Positions 49,585-62,211 of a stretch of 64,000 bases of DNA are shown one piece after another. The stretch's first letter is position 1; the number at the start of each line of letters is the position of its first letter. The notes under the pieces are model-generated. The model saw only the letters and a list, made by a program, of their open reading frames with translations. It had not been told where the DNA came from and ran no database searches. The stretch is from assembly GCA_026874595.1 (NCBI GenBank), contig CM049320.1, positions 8,995,464-9,059,463 on the forward strand, written 5' to 3'. A program made the position numbers and the translations under genes. Origin of the DNA: Sipunculus nudus (taxonomy: Eukaryota > Annelida > Sipuncula > Golfingiida > Sipunculidae).

Positions 49585-49860
49585 GGTAAGCAGAACAGGA
49601 CTTGTGATCAAGAAGTCAAGGGTTCGAATCCCCTAGCCTGTCATGTCTTTTCTAATTCCCTCAAGCAAGGTCTCAACCACACGTGTGTTTATGTCTACCC
49701 AGCATTACAAATGGTTACAGGATTAAGTTTCATCTACGTATGGCGGGTCCTAGCGATCCAAAAACCGTGTGTGGGCTCTTTGGCGTCCCCAGGGAGCTAC
49801 CACCTGAAAGTTAATTGTAAAGTGTTCTTTGTCAGTAATAAGGAAGGGAACTTAAAACCT
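49585..49860 (+). repeat. tRNA-derived SINE-like sequence
   Basis: GGTTCGAATCC at 49621-49631 is a perfect RNA polymerase III B box. Upstream, GACTTGTGATCAAGAAGTC resembles an anticodon arm. The A box and acceptor stem do not pair well, so this is not a functional tRNA gene. The downstream ~220 bases are probably the SINE body. Confidence 0.45.
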
Positions 49861-49930
49861 GCAAATTAAATTTGTTGATGTTTTACACACACATATATGT
49901 ATGTAAAATATCCATCCTCATATCCTCTTC

Positions 49931-49933
<3 letters not shown>

Positions 49934-49986
<53 letters not shown>
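49934..49986. repeat. (TA)n microsatellite
   Basis: About 26 TA dinucleotides. A shorter one lies at about 50923-50967. Confidence 0.95.
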
Positions 49987-49988
<2 letters not shown>

Positions 49989-50918
49989 TACGGAGACTTA
50001 AGGAAACATTGTTTTTATTGCGGTCGCAAGAAACATCACACTTCTTACGCAATATACTATATCATTACCCTATATCATTATTGATAAGGGAAAAAGAAAG
50101 TTCACAAACACAATATTATTATAAAAGGTTCACATTGGAGACCTAATCTAGCGTCAAAAATTTGAGATTACTAGGCTATCTTGTAGGAACGGGATACCCG
50201 TTTCTAGGCTTCACCATTACGCATTCAATCTTCAGAGGAAGTGAGGTCAGAAGCTAGTGTTGCCACTTTAGATTAGGCAAATATCTTGTTACTTATTTTT
50301 CTGTATCCTGATTATAGGCTATTGTATAATGATCAACGACTAATGTGTATACTGTGACCAAATGTGAGCTGTATGTGTTGTGAAGGGGTCTGCCAATCGC
50401 CATGGACGCCATGTTAGGTGAAAGCTGTCATAAGATGTCAAGAGGAAGGGATACACATCAAAGAGCCGGGTTAAATATCGCGGGCTAAAGATGTTCGCAC
50501 GTGCAAATATTTCACGAAATTTGGATGTAGGCAGGCTTGATCAGTATTCGAACATGTGAATGACATGATATTTATGTTGGGATGTGAAATTTAGGTTGTA
50601 CACCGGGATGAATAAAAAAGGCGAGACGGAAAGCGGCAGCGTAGAACTAGCTGCGCTAGCTAACTAGCTTTGCTATTAAATGTGTTAAATAATAGTGATT
50701 CCATGTACCCACAGATGTACCTCAGTGCAAGCTCATATCGCTTAAGCCCTGTAAAGCAGCATGACAAAATTAATCGACTCCCGCTTAATTGCATATTAGA
50801 ACGTCATGGTTTATGAGAAAGACATCGTATCTATGGGAACGCAAAAAACAGTCCCGTAGGCAATCGACTGATCCAAACATTTGTTTATTAAGATATATGT
50901 CATCCCGAAAAGTTTGTG

Positions 50919-50966
<48 letters not shown>

Positions 50967-51700
50967 TTATAATTGTATCCAAAGGGTATTTAAATTGATT
51001 ATATGCTATTGTGCATATATGTTGTTGATATTTAAGAAGAACTGACCGCATGGATTGAAGAGAATTACAGAGTAACTAAGTTAATACTAACAACACAAAC
51101 GTGGCGATTTACTCCTGTAATAAGATCAAAATAATCGAAAAGTAAATCATTTCGAGGGAATGAGAATTCAGAATCAGAATAAAGAAGGTATCTTCAGACA
51201 CATTATACACCTATAGTATTTGTATATTTCGGCAAAGGATGACCACAGTTGCCCGAGTTTATTTTTTAATACATGGATTGATTACCCTTGGACGAGGCTG
51301 GTTTGCACTGGGTCAACAGACGCGAGGAAAAAATTCGTACTGAGTGAAATACATAACAGGCCTTAAAGCATCCTCATATTTTCATATTTTATTTGTTACC
51401 TGTGCAATATAACCCAATATATTAACAAATTCCATAAGGTTAAGAGAGGTGTATAGACTGTGCCATATGGAGAATTTCTTCTCTGGGCAAATTGTTTCAG
51501 TATTTGAGAACACCCTTAAATCGTGAGCACAAGCGTGCGGAAGTAACATTATTTAAAATAATTATTTATGGTCTAGTGCCTTCAATGTAAGCTAAAGTAG
51601 TTTTCATAATCCCTACCCCTGCGTTATTTCACCATTATCCTATTATTTATCAAAGGTTTGTCTGCTTGTCGTCACATTGGATGAGCCAAAGTGACACACC
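49987..51700. other. Intergenic; 3' flank of the FkbM gene
   Basis: No gene on either strand. TTTTATTTG near 51383-51391 is an AATAAA on the minus strand and could serve the FkbM gene. Confidence 0.5.
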
Positions 51701-52371
51701 TTAGGCTTTTTGGGCTAGTTTCACATTCTCGAAAACAGTGTTCCACCAACAACCTTCGCCTCTTCTTCGAGGAACTGGACGGAACCCTTTATTCTCTAGA
51801 AGTTTTCTTATTGAATTAATCCAAGTTGCTGCTCCTTGTGTTTCCACAATGAAGTATTTAACGGGTATGGTCCAGTCCATAGTTTCCAGGACCACCATTT
51901 CTCCACCTTCAACATCCAGACTGAATAAGTCTATGTGTTTGATTCCTGCCTCCTGAAGTATTTTCCCCATCGTCATACAAGGTACCTCCACCAAGATGTT
52001 CCTCTTAATATTCCACTGTCTAAGATGAGCTTGAGACATATGAACTAGAATGCCTCCTACAGCCGCCGTGTGAGAAGCTGTGAAGTTTACTTTAGTCTTG
52101 CCTTCTTTACATACCGCCATTTCTCTTGTTATTGATTTAGGACGATTTTTCTTTAACAACCGTGAAGTTTCCGGTTGTCCCTCGATTAAAACACCACTCC
52201 AGCCTAAAGAATCTTCAAAGAACTTTGTGTTTGTCAGCCCTAAGCCGTCATATGCTCCGATTTCTACGTACGTTCCATTACATAATATTGGGTTTGAAAA
52301 GAAACGTTCAAACAGTCGGTGGTCTTCACAACACTGACCGTAGCATTTGCCTTTGTTTTTTAACTCACATT
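51701..52371 (-). CDS. FkbM-type methyltransferase, exon 2 (catalytic domain)
   Basis: Minus strand, after acceptor TTTATTTCAG. Two bases complete the Lys codon begun in exon 1, then 222 codons to the stop, giving a 279-residue spliced protein. Landmarks of the FkbM family (Methyltransf_21, a Rossmann-fold SAM-dependent methyltransferase): Y-V-E-I-G-A-Y-D-G at residues 91-99 (SAM motif I), L-I-E-G at 118-121, and I-D-L-F-S-L-D-V-E-G-G-E at 203-214. A Cys-rich stretch (C-Y-G-Q-C-C) opens the domain. The C-terminus is G-C-W-W-N-T-V-F. With the N-terminal anchor it probably acts in the Golgi lumen; the substrate is unknown (FkbM proteins often methylate hydroxyl groups of sugars or small molecules). 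No stop or frameshift interrupts it. Confidence 0.85.
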
Positions 52372-52798
52372 CTGAAATAAAGACGTAATTCTATGTCAAA
52401 TAACTAATGTGTCAAACCATATTTTCCATATGCGACACCAACTTTCAATGTTGAATTTACTATGATTAGAACATGCGGTTTTCAATATATATATATATGT
52501 ATATATATATATATGGGTACAAATCTCCAGGAATCATTAATGTTCCATTATGGTGGTCATAAGATAATATAAAATTAGGTAGGAATTTACCAATATTTAA
52601 GTAATCATTTTCATGTGCTTTTCAATGTTTGACATTCTTTTGATAAAATTTAAATGCCACTGTAATATATCAAAGACCAATACGTAATTTCATAAGATGA
52701 CATCTGACTATTTCAAAACGCAATATCAATGGTGTTAACAGTTGTGGAAATGTTGAAATGCTATTAAGACGTTTGAAAAACTAAAGTAAAATACGTAC
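52372..52798 (-). other. Intron of the FkbM gene
   Basis: 427 bases with donor AAAA|GTACGT and acceptor TTTCAG on the minus strand. Contains an (AT)n run at about 52485-52514. Confidence 0.8.
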
Positions 52799-52967
52799 TT
52801 TTGATAATCTTGGGGATATCTGAATTGTTGCTTGCTTTCTTATTTTTGAAGGTTGTAGCCACGGTTGAGGGCTCTCGCAAGGCAGAGTGTTTCAGGATCA
52901 GAAGAAAAGCTGCGGCCACGAGGCAGAGGGCTATGATGCCTGTCTTGGTAAACTGTTTCCATGGCAT
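52799..52967 (-). CDS. FkbM-type methyltransferase, exon 1 (membrane anchor)
   Basis: ATG at 52965-52967 begins M-P-W-K-Q-F-T-K-T-G, then about 16 hydrophobic residues (I-I-A-L-C-L-V-A-A-A-F-L-L-I-L), then a Ser/Thr/Lys/Asn stem (K-N-K-K-A-S-N-N-S-D). This is the short-cytoplasmic-tail, signal-anchor layout of type II Golgi enzymes. The exon holds 56 codons plus one base, and the donor choice is fixed because only AAAA|GTACGT keeps exon 2 in frame; the alternative GT three codons on yields a stop. No upstream exon is required. Confidence 0.85.
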
Positions 52968-54509
52968 TGTTCAACACTTGTACCTGGACATCTAAGGAAT
53001 AAAACAGTATATGGATTGTTAAAAATTAAAGCCAGAAAATCAAGAAAGGCATCATATCTCGGTCAGAGAAGATTTCTTTGATGAATGTGGACGGCATGGC
53101 TTGTGTGTGTGTGTTTGTGTGTATTTATGTGAGTAATATCCCTAATCGCCCTCAATCAAATTCGAGGAATTTCTTTTGTTTTACGGAGGAATGACCCTGG
53201 GAATAATATGAACTATAATGTTAGACCAGTCCCAGCAACCGTTTGTCTGTTGAGATATAGATTTTTCCCGAGGGTTCCATAATATGAGCGATCGGTCGCA
53301 AGATTTAATTGTATCATGGAGTTTACAGGGAAGGAGTATCAAGTTAGAGTCTGACTGTGTCGAATGTTGCTGACGGGGGTCATAAAACTCGCTGCTTAAT
53401 GGCACACAGTGATGCCGCTGATAAGCCCGGCGCTAATTGATACACCGCGAGAGACACCCCTTCGGCGTGACTTCGGAACAGCTCGTTAGTTCCCGGAGAC
53501 CCCCAGGGTGAACTAACTAAATTTTATAAATTTTATGACAAGGATGAGTAAGTTTCTCCTTAAATTTATCTCCGGTAGTATTTGATATAACTTTTTAAAC
53601 AATCATAAGTTTGAACTACATATTTTCATATGTGTAGGAAACGTGTGTGAAGGTGTCGTTGGTAATGACACCTGAGCTACAGCTTGGCTGCGGTAAATAT
53701 GGGCGATAATACGAGAACAACGCCGTCAGTGACAGAGCTGGCGATGGCTCACTGTTATACATCAAATTAAAAGTCATCCGATCATAAGCGTCACATTTTT
53801 TTTATCGACTGAATACTATAATACATGGCTAATTATAAATATATGTCAGAAGTGTGGAAACTGATGGAATTTTTTATAATTCCGAAATTATTATGGGATA
53901 GTAAGGTTAACACTTAACAGTCGTCCGTCAAGAATCACGGCAGAAGTTGATGTAGAGTGACCGCATCTTTACCAAAATCGATCAAATGATTCCTCAACAC
54001 GAGACCTCTCTAGATATATTTGTTGCGCATAATTCTTGACAAAACAAACCATTTGCGCATTCACAGATCCGGTCAATGTTATTCCAGTGATTTACTGCTC
54101 AGTTACTGGATATATCGCTCACCGCTTCAGCGAGCTACAGCGGACCGCAGAAGTAACATCCAGCAGGCTCGCTTTATGAAAGTCCGTGCCGCCGCTGCGC
54201 CTGACACCGCGGCTCAATAGGCGCACAATAGAGTTAATGGGCTTATGATGTCTTAATTGCATTTAGCGCGCGACTGACACTCGCGACCTGGCAGGGCTTC
54301 TGACAGTTGTTACTCCAGTCTGTAATCTCCTTGATTGTATTAATAATTATAATCGATCACAAAAGAAAAAAAGTAGATTAACTATGATGGACAAGACAAA
54401 AGTTTTTAACAAATTTTACAACACATAAGTTTACATTTTATAATTCTAGAAATAGACAAATACAAAGAAAGAAAAACATTTACTTGATATAAAAATATAA
54501 AAATTTGAT
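52968..54509. other. 5' flank of the FkbM gene; no other gene seen
   Basis: Contains the presumed minus-strand promoter and 5' UTR, and a GC-richer stretch at about 53400-53510 and 54100-54230. No TATA box is convincingly placed. Confidence 0.5.
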
Positions 54510-56553
54510 ACAAAACTCATATCTAAACAAATAATTCATTGATCACCATGACTTTTTGCATGGATATTGACCAGAGAGTGTTTCATCAGTTTCTGCAGAC
54601 TCATGGTGCAATATGTATTTTTTTCGAATTTTTACGATTTTTTTTCTCTATTCTTGAGATTTTTAAGGATGTGTTTATCTGTTAACAAGGCACAAATCGT
54701 AATCACGGGACCTAGAATCTTTCAACTTGACATCCTTGGAGGTCCATGATAAGTCTCCTTGGAAACCCGAAATTGGGTATCTGTTACCGTTATCCTCCAA
54801 ACTATAGTAGCCCGCCTCCCCAAGATAATGCAAAATAATTACAAAAGCTCATTTATCCGAACAACTAATGCAATGATCACAAAAATTCTTTACATATCCT
54901 CAAAGCTATGGGGCACAGAATTAGCGGCCAATAAATTTAAAAGTTTGATACACAAGGTAAATTATCTGAACAACAAATGCATTGATCACCATTATTCTTT
55001 GTATGCATATTGTTCCTGGGGTGTTTCATCATCTTCTGCAGACTTGTGGTGCCATCTTGATTTAAAAAATATAACGCACTTTTTCCACTATTTTTGTGAC
55101 TTCTGAAGATGAGGTCATCTGTTAACAGAGCACATTTCGTAACCACTGGACCTAGAATCTTCTAACTTGACATGCAGATGGTCCATGAAAAATTTCCTTG
55201 GAAAGCTAAAATTAGGTCTCTGTTTCCCATATTCTCCGAGCGATGACAACTAATGCATTTATCGCCATGATTCTGTGCATGCATATTGGTCATGGAGTGT
55301 GTCATCAGTTCCTGCAGACTGGTGGCGCACTTGTACTTTTTTCAATTTTCTACATTTTTTGTCTATTTTTGAGACCTTTAAAAATGCAGTTATCTGTTAA
55401 CATTGCAAAATTAGTTACCACTGGACCTAGAATCTTCTATCTTGACATGCAAAGAGGATCATTAAAAGTCTCCTATAAAACCTGAAATAAGATCTGTGTT
55501 ACCCATATCCTCCGAGCTTTTGGGCTCAGAAGTACCCCCCCCCCCCCAGAGAACAATGGAAAATTTGACACAAAAGCACAAGTATCTGAACAATGAATGC
55601 ATTGATCAACATTATTTTTTATTGATCATGGAGAGTTTCATCAGTTCTTACAGACTGGTGGCGCTAACTGGATTTTTATAGTTTTTTCAGATTCTACCCT
55701 CTAAATTTGAGACCTTTTAAGATGTGGTCTTCTGTTAACAGAGCACAGATCCTTATCACTTAACCTCGAATTTTCCAATTTTTCATCAAGGTAGGTCCAT
55801 GAATAGTCTCCAAAGAAACCAGAAACTAGGTCTCTGCTACCCATATCCTCAAAGCTATGGGGCACAGACTTAGCGGCCAAAAATAAGAATTTTATACAAA
55901 GGTCAATAATCTGAACAACTTATGCATTGATCACCATAATTCTTTGTATACATATAGTTCATGGGATGTTTCATCATTTTCTGAAGATTTGTGGCGCCAA
56001 TTTGATTTTAAAAATTTTTTACGCATTTTCCTACTATTTTTGAGATAGTTGTAAATGGTAACCATTGTTCCTAGAAGCTTCTGACTTCCTGGGAGGTCCA
56101 CAAGGTGTTGTGGACCTAAATTAGGGTTCTGTTACCTATATTCTCTGAGCTATGGTGCTTATAATCACCCCCCAGAATAATTAAATAGTTTGATTCCAAA
56201 GCAGGGCACAAATCATTATCATTGGACTAAGAATCTTCTAATTTGACATCATGAGAGTTCTACAAAAGTTTACCTGAGAAACATGACTTTAGGTCACTGT
56301 GACCTATATTCTGCGAGTTACTGCGAGTTAGTGAGCACCCAAAAACATATGCAAAATACCCACAAATTGTCAGTTTCCTCAGGAACGGATCCATGGTATG
56401 TCATTTAATTTGGTGTGTTTATGGTTCTTGATGAACTTAAGCTAATATGCCTAAACGATGATGTCACCTACATTTTCTTGATTCTTTTCGTGTTCAAGGT
56501 AATATTGTCAACATGTCAGTCGACCGAGCGTAATGACCCATAGGTCACTTGTT
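54510..56553 (+). repeat. Third tandem array (300-440 bp units), closest relative of copy 1
   Basis: Units are marked by GTTAACA-GGCACA-like blocks near 54680, 55120, 55397 and 55735, and by TTGACATGCAG / GGTCCATGA text. The final 250 bases match 2070-2340, including AACATGTCAGTC then GACCGAGCGTAATGACCCAT at 56510-56542, and end in AGGTCACTTGTTC. A perfect AGGTCACTGTGACCT lies at 56291-56305. Confidence 0.85.
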
Positions 56554-57560
56554 CCAGTTACTGTCAACATATGAAGCCGGAACAGATGAAGAAAAATATA
56601 TCCCCAATATTTTTATCATTTTTATCAGGCTTTATTTTCCACTTAATTTTTCCAATTATTTCCTTGAATTCTGCTGCTTTCCTATCCTCATACGTTCCGT
56701 CTTACTGCGATTAACTGAAAGACAAGATATTTTCGAAAAATCATCGAAAATAGCAAGAGTGTTTATTATATCAACTTTATCCCTAAAGAAAACTGTTGTG
56801 TCGTCGGCGTACCGAGAACTTTTAAGAATGTTGCATTTGTATTGGTTATTTGGAAGAATTATGCCTTTTATACTTTTGGACTGTCTTATTTTATTTTAGC
56901 AAAATCTCTCCTGCTACAACAAAAAGCAAGCGGCGAGAATGAAGAGCCCTGTCTTACACTTCTTTCGATGGGACAACAATTTTGTTAACCGTTCATTATA
57001 TTGAACATAATCTCCGCTGTCGCATGTAAATACTCTGATCGAATTGGTAAAACTGTGGCCGAAACCTAAATGTTTAAAAGGGTATATCATGAATGATTTT
57101 TAAGTTGTGTCGAAAAACCAGCCTAAAATCTACTGTAGTAATCGCCCCCTCTTTTTTAGATACTCTTAAATATGTTACAACATCATGATATCATAATCTA
57201 CTAATCGCATATAAGTTGAAATGTTTTTGCCCTTCATAAATCCAACTTCACCAGGATTTACTATTGAACCAATAACTCTTAGCAGCCTTAACGCCATCGT
57301 TTTTGCTAATCCTCATAGTGAGTGTTAGTTAACGATATAGGCCTCCAATTAAAAAATATGTTTTTTGAAGGATCTTTCCCTTTTGGGATCAAAGATATAA
57401 TCCCCCTTCTCTTTTATAACAGGCTCTAAGCATCTCCGAAATATTTGACCCACATTTAAACATTTATAAAATTCGGTCGTTATTCGTCCATCCCGGGAGA
57501 TGATCGATCTTTCACAGACCTCTCTTTGTTTTCTGATAACTCTGGCAAAACTTTCAGGTC
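56554..57560 (-). pseudogene. L1/Tx1-like LINE reverse transcriptase remnant
   Basis: On the minus strand near 56815-56740 the reading Y-A-D-D-T-T-V-F contains the YADD catalytic motif. It is followed by F-S-K-I-S-C-L-S-V-N-R-S-K-T-E, typical of L1-clade reverse transcriptases. Farther 5' (57400-57320) N-W-R-P-I-S-L and, near 57480, T-E-F-Y-K-C fit the same clade. Stops and frame changes occur throughout, so it is a dead fragment. Clade assignment is by motif memory and approximate. Confidence 0.7.
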
Positions 57561-57572
57561 CTTAAAAAACGT

Positions 57573-57609
<37 letters not shown>

Positions 57610-57628
57610 TAATTATAATAATAATAAT
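57573..57628. repeat. (TAA)n microsatellite at a LINE 3' tail
   Basis: Runs of TAA/AAT next to TTTATTTTATAAAGCG. On the minus strand this is a CGCTTTATAAAATAAA tail followed by ATT repeats, as seen at CR1/L2-type LINE ends. Confidence 0.75.
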
Positions 57629-60430
57629 ATTTTATTTTATAAAGCGTAAAATCCACCAGAAATGGTGCTCTTAACGCTATACATGACTAAATTAGCAATG
57701 AATAAAATACATGAATAAAATCATTACAAAATGAAGTTTTAAAACAATAAAAAAAGTTTCAAGAATTCATATCACAGAAGTTCATGGACTACAATATCCG
57801 TAAAACTGTTTGAACAAATTAGACTTTTGAAAGCTGACAGACTGGATTATGATCGCAGGTACTGGCGTAATATATTCCAAAGTTTAGGACCAGCTATACC
57901 GAAAGCTCTCATGCATATAGTCGATGACCTTGTTAATGGCACAGTTAGAGGAAAAGCAAAGTTAACGACTCTGGTGATACGGCTGAATGAGCTCCTGCAG
58001 ATAGTAAGGCGCAAATTGGTTTGTGGACTTTAATACGAGGACTAGAACTTTAAAGTGTATCCTCTGACACACTGGCAACCGTTGAAGAACAATGACTAAA
58101 GTGTTAAGTGATCATATTTACTCCTAAAAGTTACAATGCCCGCCGCCATAATCTGTATCCGTTGCAATTTCTTTTTTAGAACAGAGGAGAGCCCACAAAG
58201 TAGTGAATTCAGTATTCCAGTTTAGAAGTGATGAATGCATGAACCAACTTTTTTGCAGCATCTTGAATGAGACACCTTCTGATCTTGCCGATGTCTTTAA
58301 TATGGAAAATACGCTGTAGGACATACACTATTGATATGAGACTCCATACCAGCATTTGAGTCCATAATAACACGGATGATCCTGACTACAGAACTTGCTG
58401 TAACGTAATGATCTCCACTTTATAACAGGACAGATGAGCATCTTCGAGATATGCTTAGAAGATATTAACAGGACCCTCTGTTTTTTATCATTTATTTTTA
58501 AACACTTCATCGATTGGCGAACTAAGAAGATACACTTTTCAACTTCTTGAATTTTCCTGTTCATGTCCTCGGGTTTGAACATGACATAGAGCTGAGCTCA
58601 TTCCATGCATGCGAAGCAGTTTCCCAAGAAATTCTGTATATAGTGGAAAAAGAATTGAGCCAAGGTCCGAGCCTTGGGGTACCCCACACTGCAGGGCCCT
58701 TGATTTTGACCGGTCATTTCAAATAGATACAAACTCATGACGATTTGTAACATACGAAATGAACAATTGTAGAGCTGTGCCATTAATACTAAAATTTTCA
58801 AGAAAGATAAGAGGCTGGGAATGCTCTGCAAGATCATTTTCTTCTTGATACACGTTGAGACGAGCTGCTCCTACCCTTTCCAGTACCTTGGACAAGAAGG
58901 GCAAGTTAGATACAGGCCTGTAGTTGCTAAGCACATCAAAGTCCAGAGTAGGTTTCTTTAAGAGTTGTGTGACTTGAGCCAACTTAAAGGAAGTTGGATT
59001 AAAACCTTCGGACAAGGTCTGGTTGATGATATTTGTGAAAACCGGCAGGTGCGGATCAAGGCAAGTTTACAGTTCTTAGTAGGTGAAGACATAGTTAACT
59101 TATAAAGTCCATCAGATGATACTTGAGAAAACTTCCTTAATGTACTTGCCGTCAACCGGGAGATTTCTTCAGAAGGACAGGGACTTGAGCTATTTTTGAG
59201 AGCAAAACGGATGTTGTCGGTCTATTCCTTGAATAAGCTGCTAAAGGTATTGACAAGGGTACTAGCAGGTTGATTTGTAGCAATGTAGCGACTTTTTTGC
59301 CTAGCAATGTATTGACTTTACTAAAGAGTTTCCTCTGATCATCACTATTTTCAGATATTACTAGGTTATAGTCCACTTTCTTAGCTAAACATATCTTGGT
59401 GTTTACAAGTTTGATCTTTTCTCTGATGGTATCCCTATAAACTGTATTACCAATCTGACGCCAGCGCTTTCAGCCTGTCTCCTGGACTGCTTTGCTTCCC
59501 GTATGTCGTCAGTTACCCCTCAGGCAGTCCCCGGGCTTGAATTCTTCTCTTCTTCGCTCATGTTTATACTTGATGACGCTATCATACAAAATGACACTGG
59601 AGTTAACAGAGATATTTCCAGGTATGGGTGACATCATCGACTCACTTAGGTCATGTTTAAACGCATCTATATTGATGGCTATCACATTTCTTTACGTCAC
59701 TTCGTGCAAAGTACGAGAGTTCATAGACAGAGAAACCTGTCTAAAGACAGGAAAATGGTCCGGAAAGCTTTTATCATTGCACCTTTTATCGGGCATATCC
59801 ATTAAGCCAGATATGATCACCTGGATGGTGACGTACTCGAACGATTTCTGAAAGGTCAGCCTGTGCAACGGCATAAAGCTGGAATTTTTTTAAATGGCAT
59901 ACGGACTGATATGATGATTGAAAGTACGTTCATGCGTTATGGCACTGAGTCTTCATATTAGCAGTCGTTTGATTAAAGGTGTTGCTGAACTGAGGAAAAA
60001 AACATTTCCACTGTCCTCTCACACAAGGAGGAGATGGCGTCGGGTAAAAAGTAGATAAAAACGACAGAGCAACCAGTTAGAGCAGTACATGTGCTCATTG
60101 AATGGTGTTAAGAACTCTTTTGATCTGGTCTACATTGTTACCCGTGGAGTCTACTCAGAAATAATAAATGTCGAGAATTCAGTGACCATTGGTACAAAGC
60201 AGTTGGGTGCATTTGAACCAGGTTAGCAAGAGAGTTTTCACCTAAAGATCCCTTGCCAGGTTGTTACGATGGCTTCTTCGAGAAAGCAAGCAATATATGT
60301 ACCTTCTTGACATTTAGACACTGGTCTATTATTTGCTAGAGTCACAGTGTTTGAGCTCTCACAAATTCCTACTTCCATGTTTGAAGTTAGGAATGGCCTT
60401 CTAAGTCTCAACGCAGCAAAGTCAAAATCC
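57629..60430 (-). pseudogene. CR1/L2-like LINE remnant (endonuclease-reverse transcriptase)
   Basis: Minus-strand frames in order: P-D-H-F-P-V-F near 59735-59760 (end of the endonuclease), V-T-Q-L-L-K-K-P then S-N-Y-R-P-V-S-N-L-P-F-L-S-K-V-L-E-R at about 58880-58970 (reverse transcriptase entry), G-V-P-(Q)-G-S near 58670-58680 in a shifted frame, L-K-I-N-D-K-K near 58480, and H-A-F-I-T-like then S-F-R-Y-S-W-S text toward 57870. The 3' tail is at 57573-57660. Multiple stops and shifts make it non-functional. The 5' limit is uncertain. Confidence 0.75.
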
Positions 60431-62139
60431 ACTTTGAAGAAATAAATGCGAGTTTATGTGTCTTCACGATTTTTAGGGAAAGCATCTGGTGTAATTTTGG
60501 ATGAGAGTGTCATATTATGGGTGATTCACTGGCCTGAAGGTTTCATTCAGCATGTCCTGCATATGATTTGTCACTGCAGTCATCTGCATGTGATTTTTTG
60601 TACCTTTATAATGACTTCAAAACTAAGGGGACGACTCGATCCGCTCGAACAGGAAACCCATCAAGGCAGTACCAGTTGATACCTGACACCCAACTCCCTC
60701 CACAGTCTGTTATGTTCTAAGAATGTCCAAGCTTGTTACCACCTAAGATCTGTGATTATCACAGGAAAATCACCAGTCCCAATTGAAATCACATGAGGGT
60801 CTTCGTTCTAGCGTCTAGATATAAAAACTTCACAGGAGGAGGCTGACGTAATTTTCCCCCAACAGTTGGTGAAGCTGGTTAATAACGGATGAAAATGCAT
60901 TAGAGTCATATGTGAGTGAATTACAACAATACGTATCTCAGGACATGATGAAACATATATCTGTGCAGAAATATCTTTACTATCCATACATAAGACAAAA
61001 GTTATACATAAAGGCAGTCTAATAAAATCAGTGGTTCTTGCTTACCCAATAATCCAAAATAAAAATGGTTCAGGTGAGCGTGACGAAAAATTCAAGAGAT
61101 TATCCAAATTTCCATTGCAGCAATTCGTGGATTTTTTTTCGGAATATTGAACATTTAAATAGCCTGCAAGTTAGACCAATTGTTGAGGAGTAAAAAGCTT
61201 ACATGCTTTCGAAGCATTGACAGTATGGTGAATAATGCACCAACCTTCGATTATCAATAAGCAGGACCGATTGTAGAGGAGAACAAAAGCAGCATACCTA
61301 TAGTGCTAGGGATCTTTTTTCATGTTTGGAGGCATGAGAGCCGATGGATATAGTCATTGCTTTACACAAATGTGCTCTTTGGTGGTTAATAATTGTAATA
61401 CTTAAATTTCGTGTCCGTGGAGAGTATCAATGTTTTGCCAATCTGTTGAATATTGAATCTATCTTCAATTATCAATAAGCGGGGTTTAATAACTTACGAG
61501 GTCAGTGTTTCTTATCAGGGACAGACCGTGCTAAATTTGTATTGTTATAAGTGTAATTACCAAAATCATAAAAAAAACATTACTCATGGATATCATTTTA
61601 GGCACTGGGAACGACATAAAAATTGGACCTCTATCAAAGAAGTATCCTATAGTTATCAGAAAAGAGAGAAGTTTAATTTGATACGAAAAAAATAACAATT
61701 GTTACATCTGAACAACCACGTTTCATTATTTTTTCGCTCTTTTGTTATCGCAGTTTTGACAGCTTGGATACAATTATACAGTAAATTTGTATATGAAAAT
61801 TGTCTTTATTATACGTGTTTGCATGCATCATATAATACAAATAGGTCTTTATTCACAAATCAATAGTTTGGGTTAGAATCCTCAATCCTTTAAAAGACGA
61901 AGACAATTAACATTATTTACAACCCAATTTGACCGCTTTGACCTCGCTGTTTCTAAGAAAAAAACTCGCTCACATATGTAAGTTCATTAAAATAAATGTA
62001 TTTGTGTCACAACCTGTATGTTTCGTGCACCCTCAACCTGCGAAATAGTGACAGTAATGCATTGATGTATTTTATGAATTTATAGCAGCTTTGTTTTTAT
62101 GTGTCAACACTTTAAACCTGGAAAGGCTTCAATTCCTTC

Positions 62140-62141
<2 letters not shown>
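60431..62141. other. No supported gene; possible LINE 5' debris and a local duplication
   Basis: ATTATCAATAAGC-GG text recurs at about 61250 and 61470, suggesting an old tandem duplication. No ORF is recognised. Confidence 0.4.

Positions 62142-62206
<65 letters not shown>
62142..62206. repeat. (AT)n microsatellite
   Basis: More than 30 AT dinucleotides. Confidence 0.95.

Positions 62207-62211
<5 letters not shown>

Noticed and set aside
49585-49660. Functional tRNA gene
   Set aside because: The B box is perfect, but the A box, anticodon loop and acceptor stem do not fold properly; a SINE head is the better reading.
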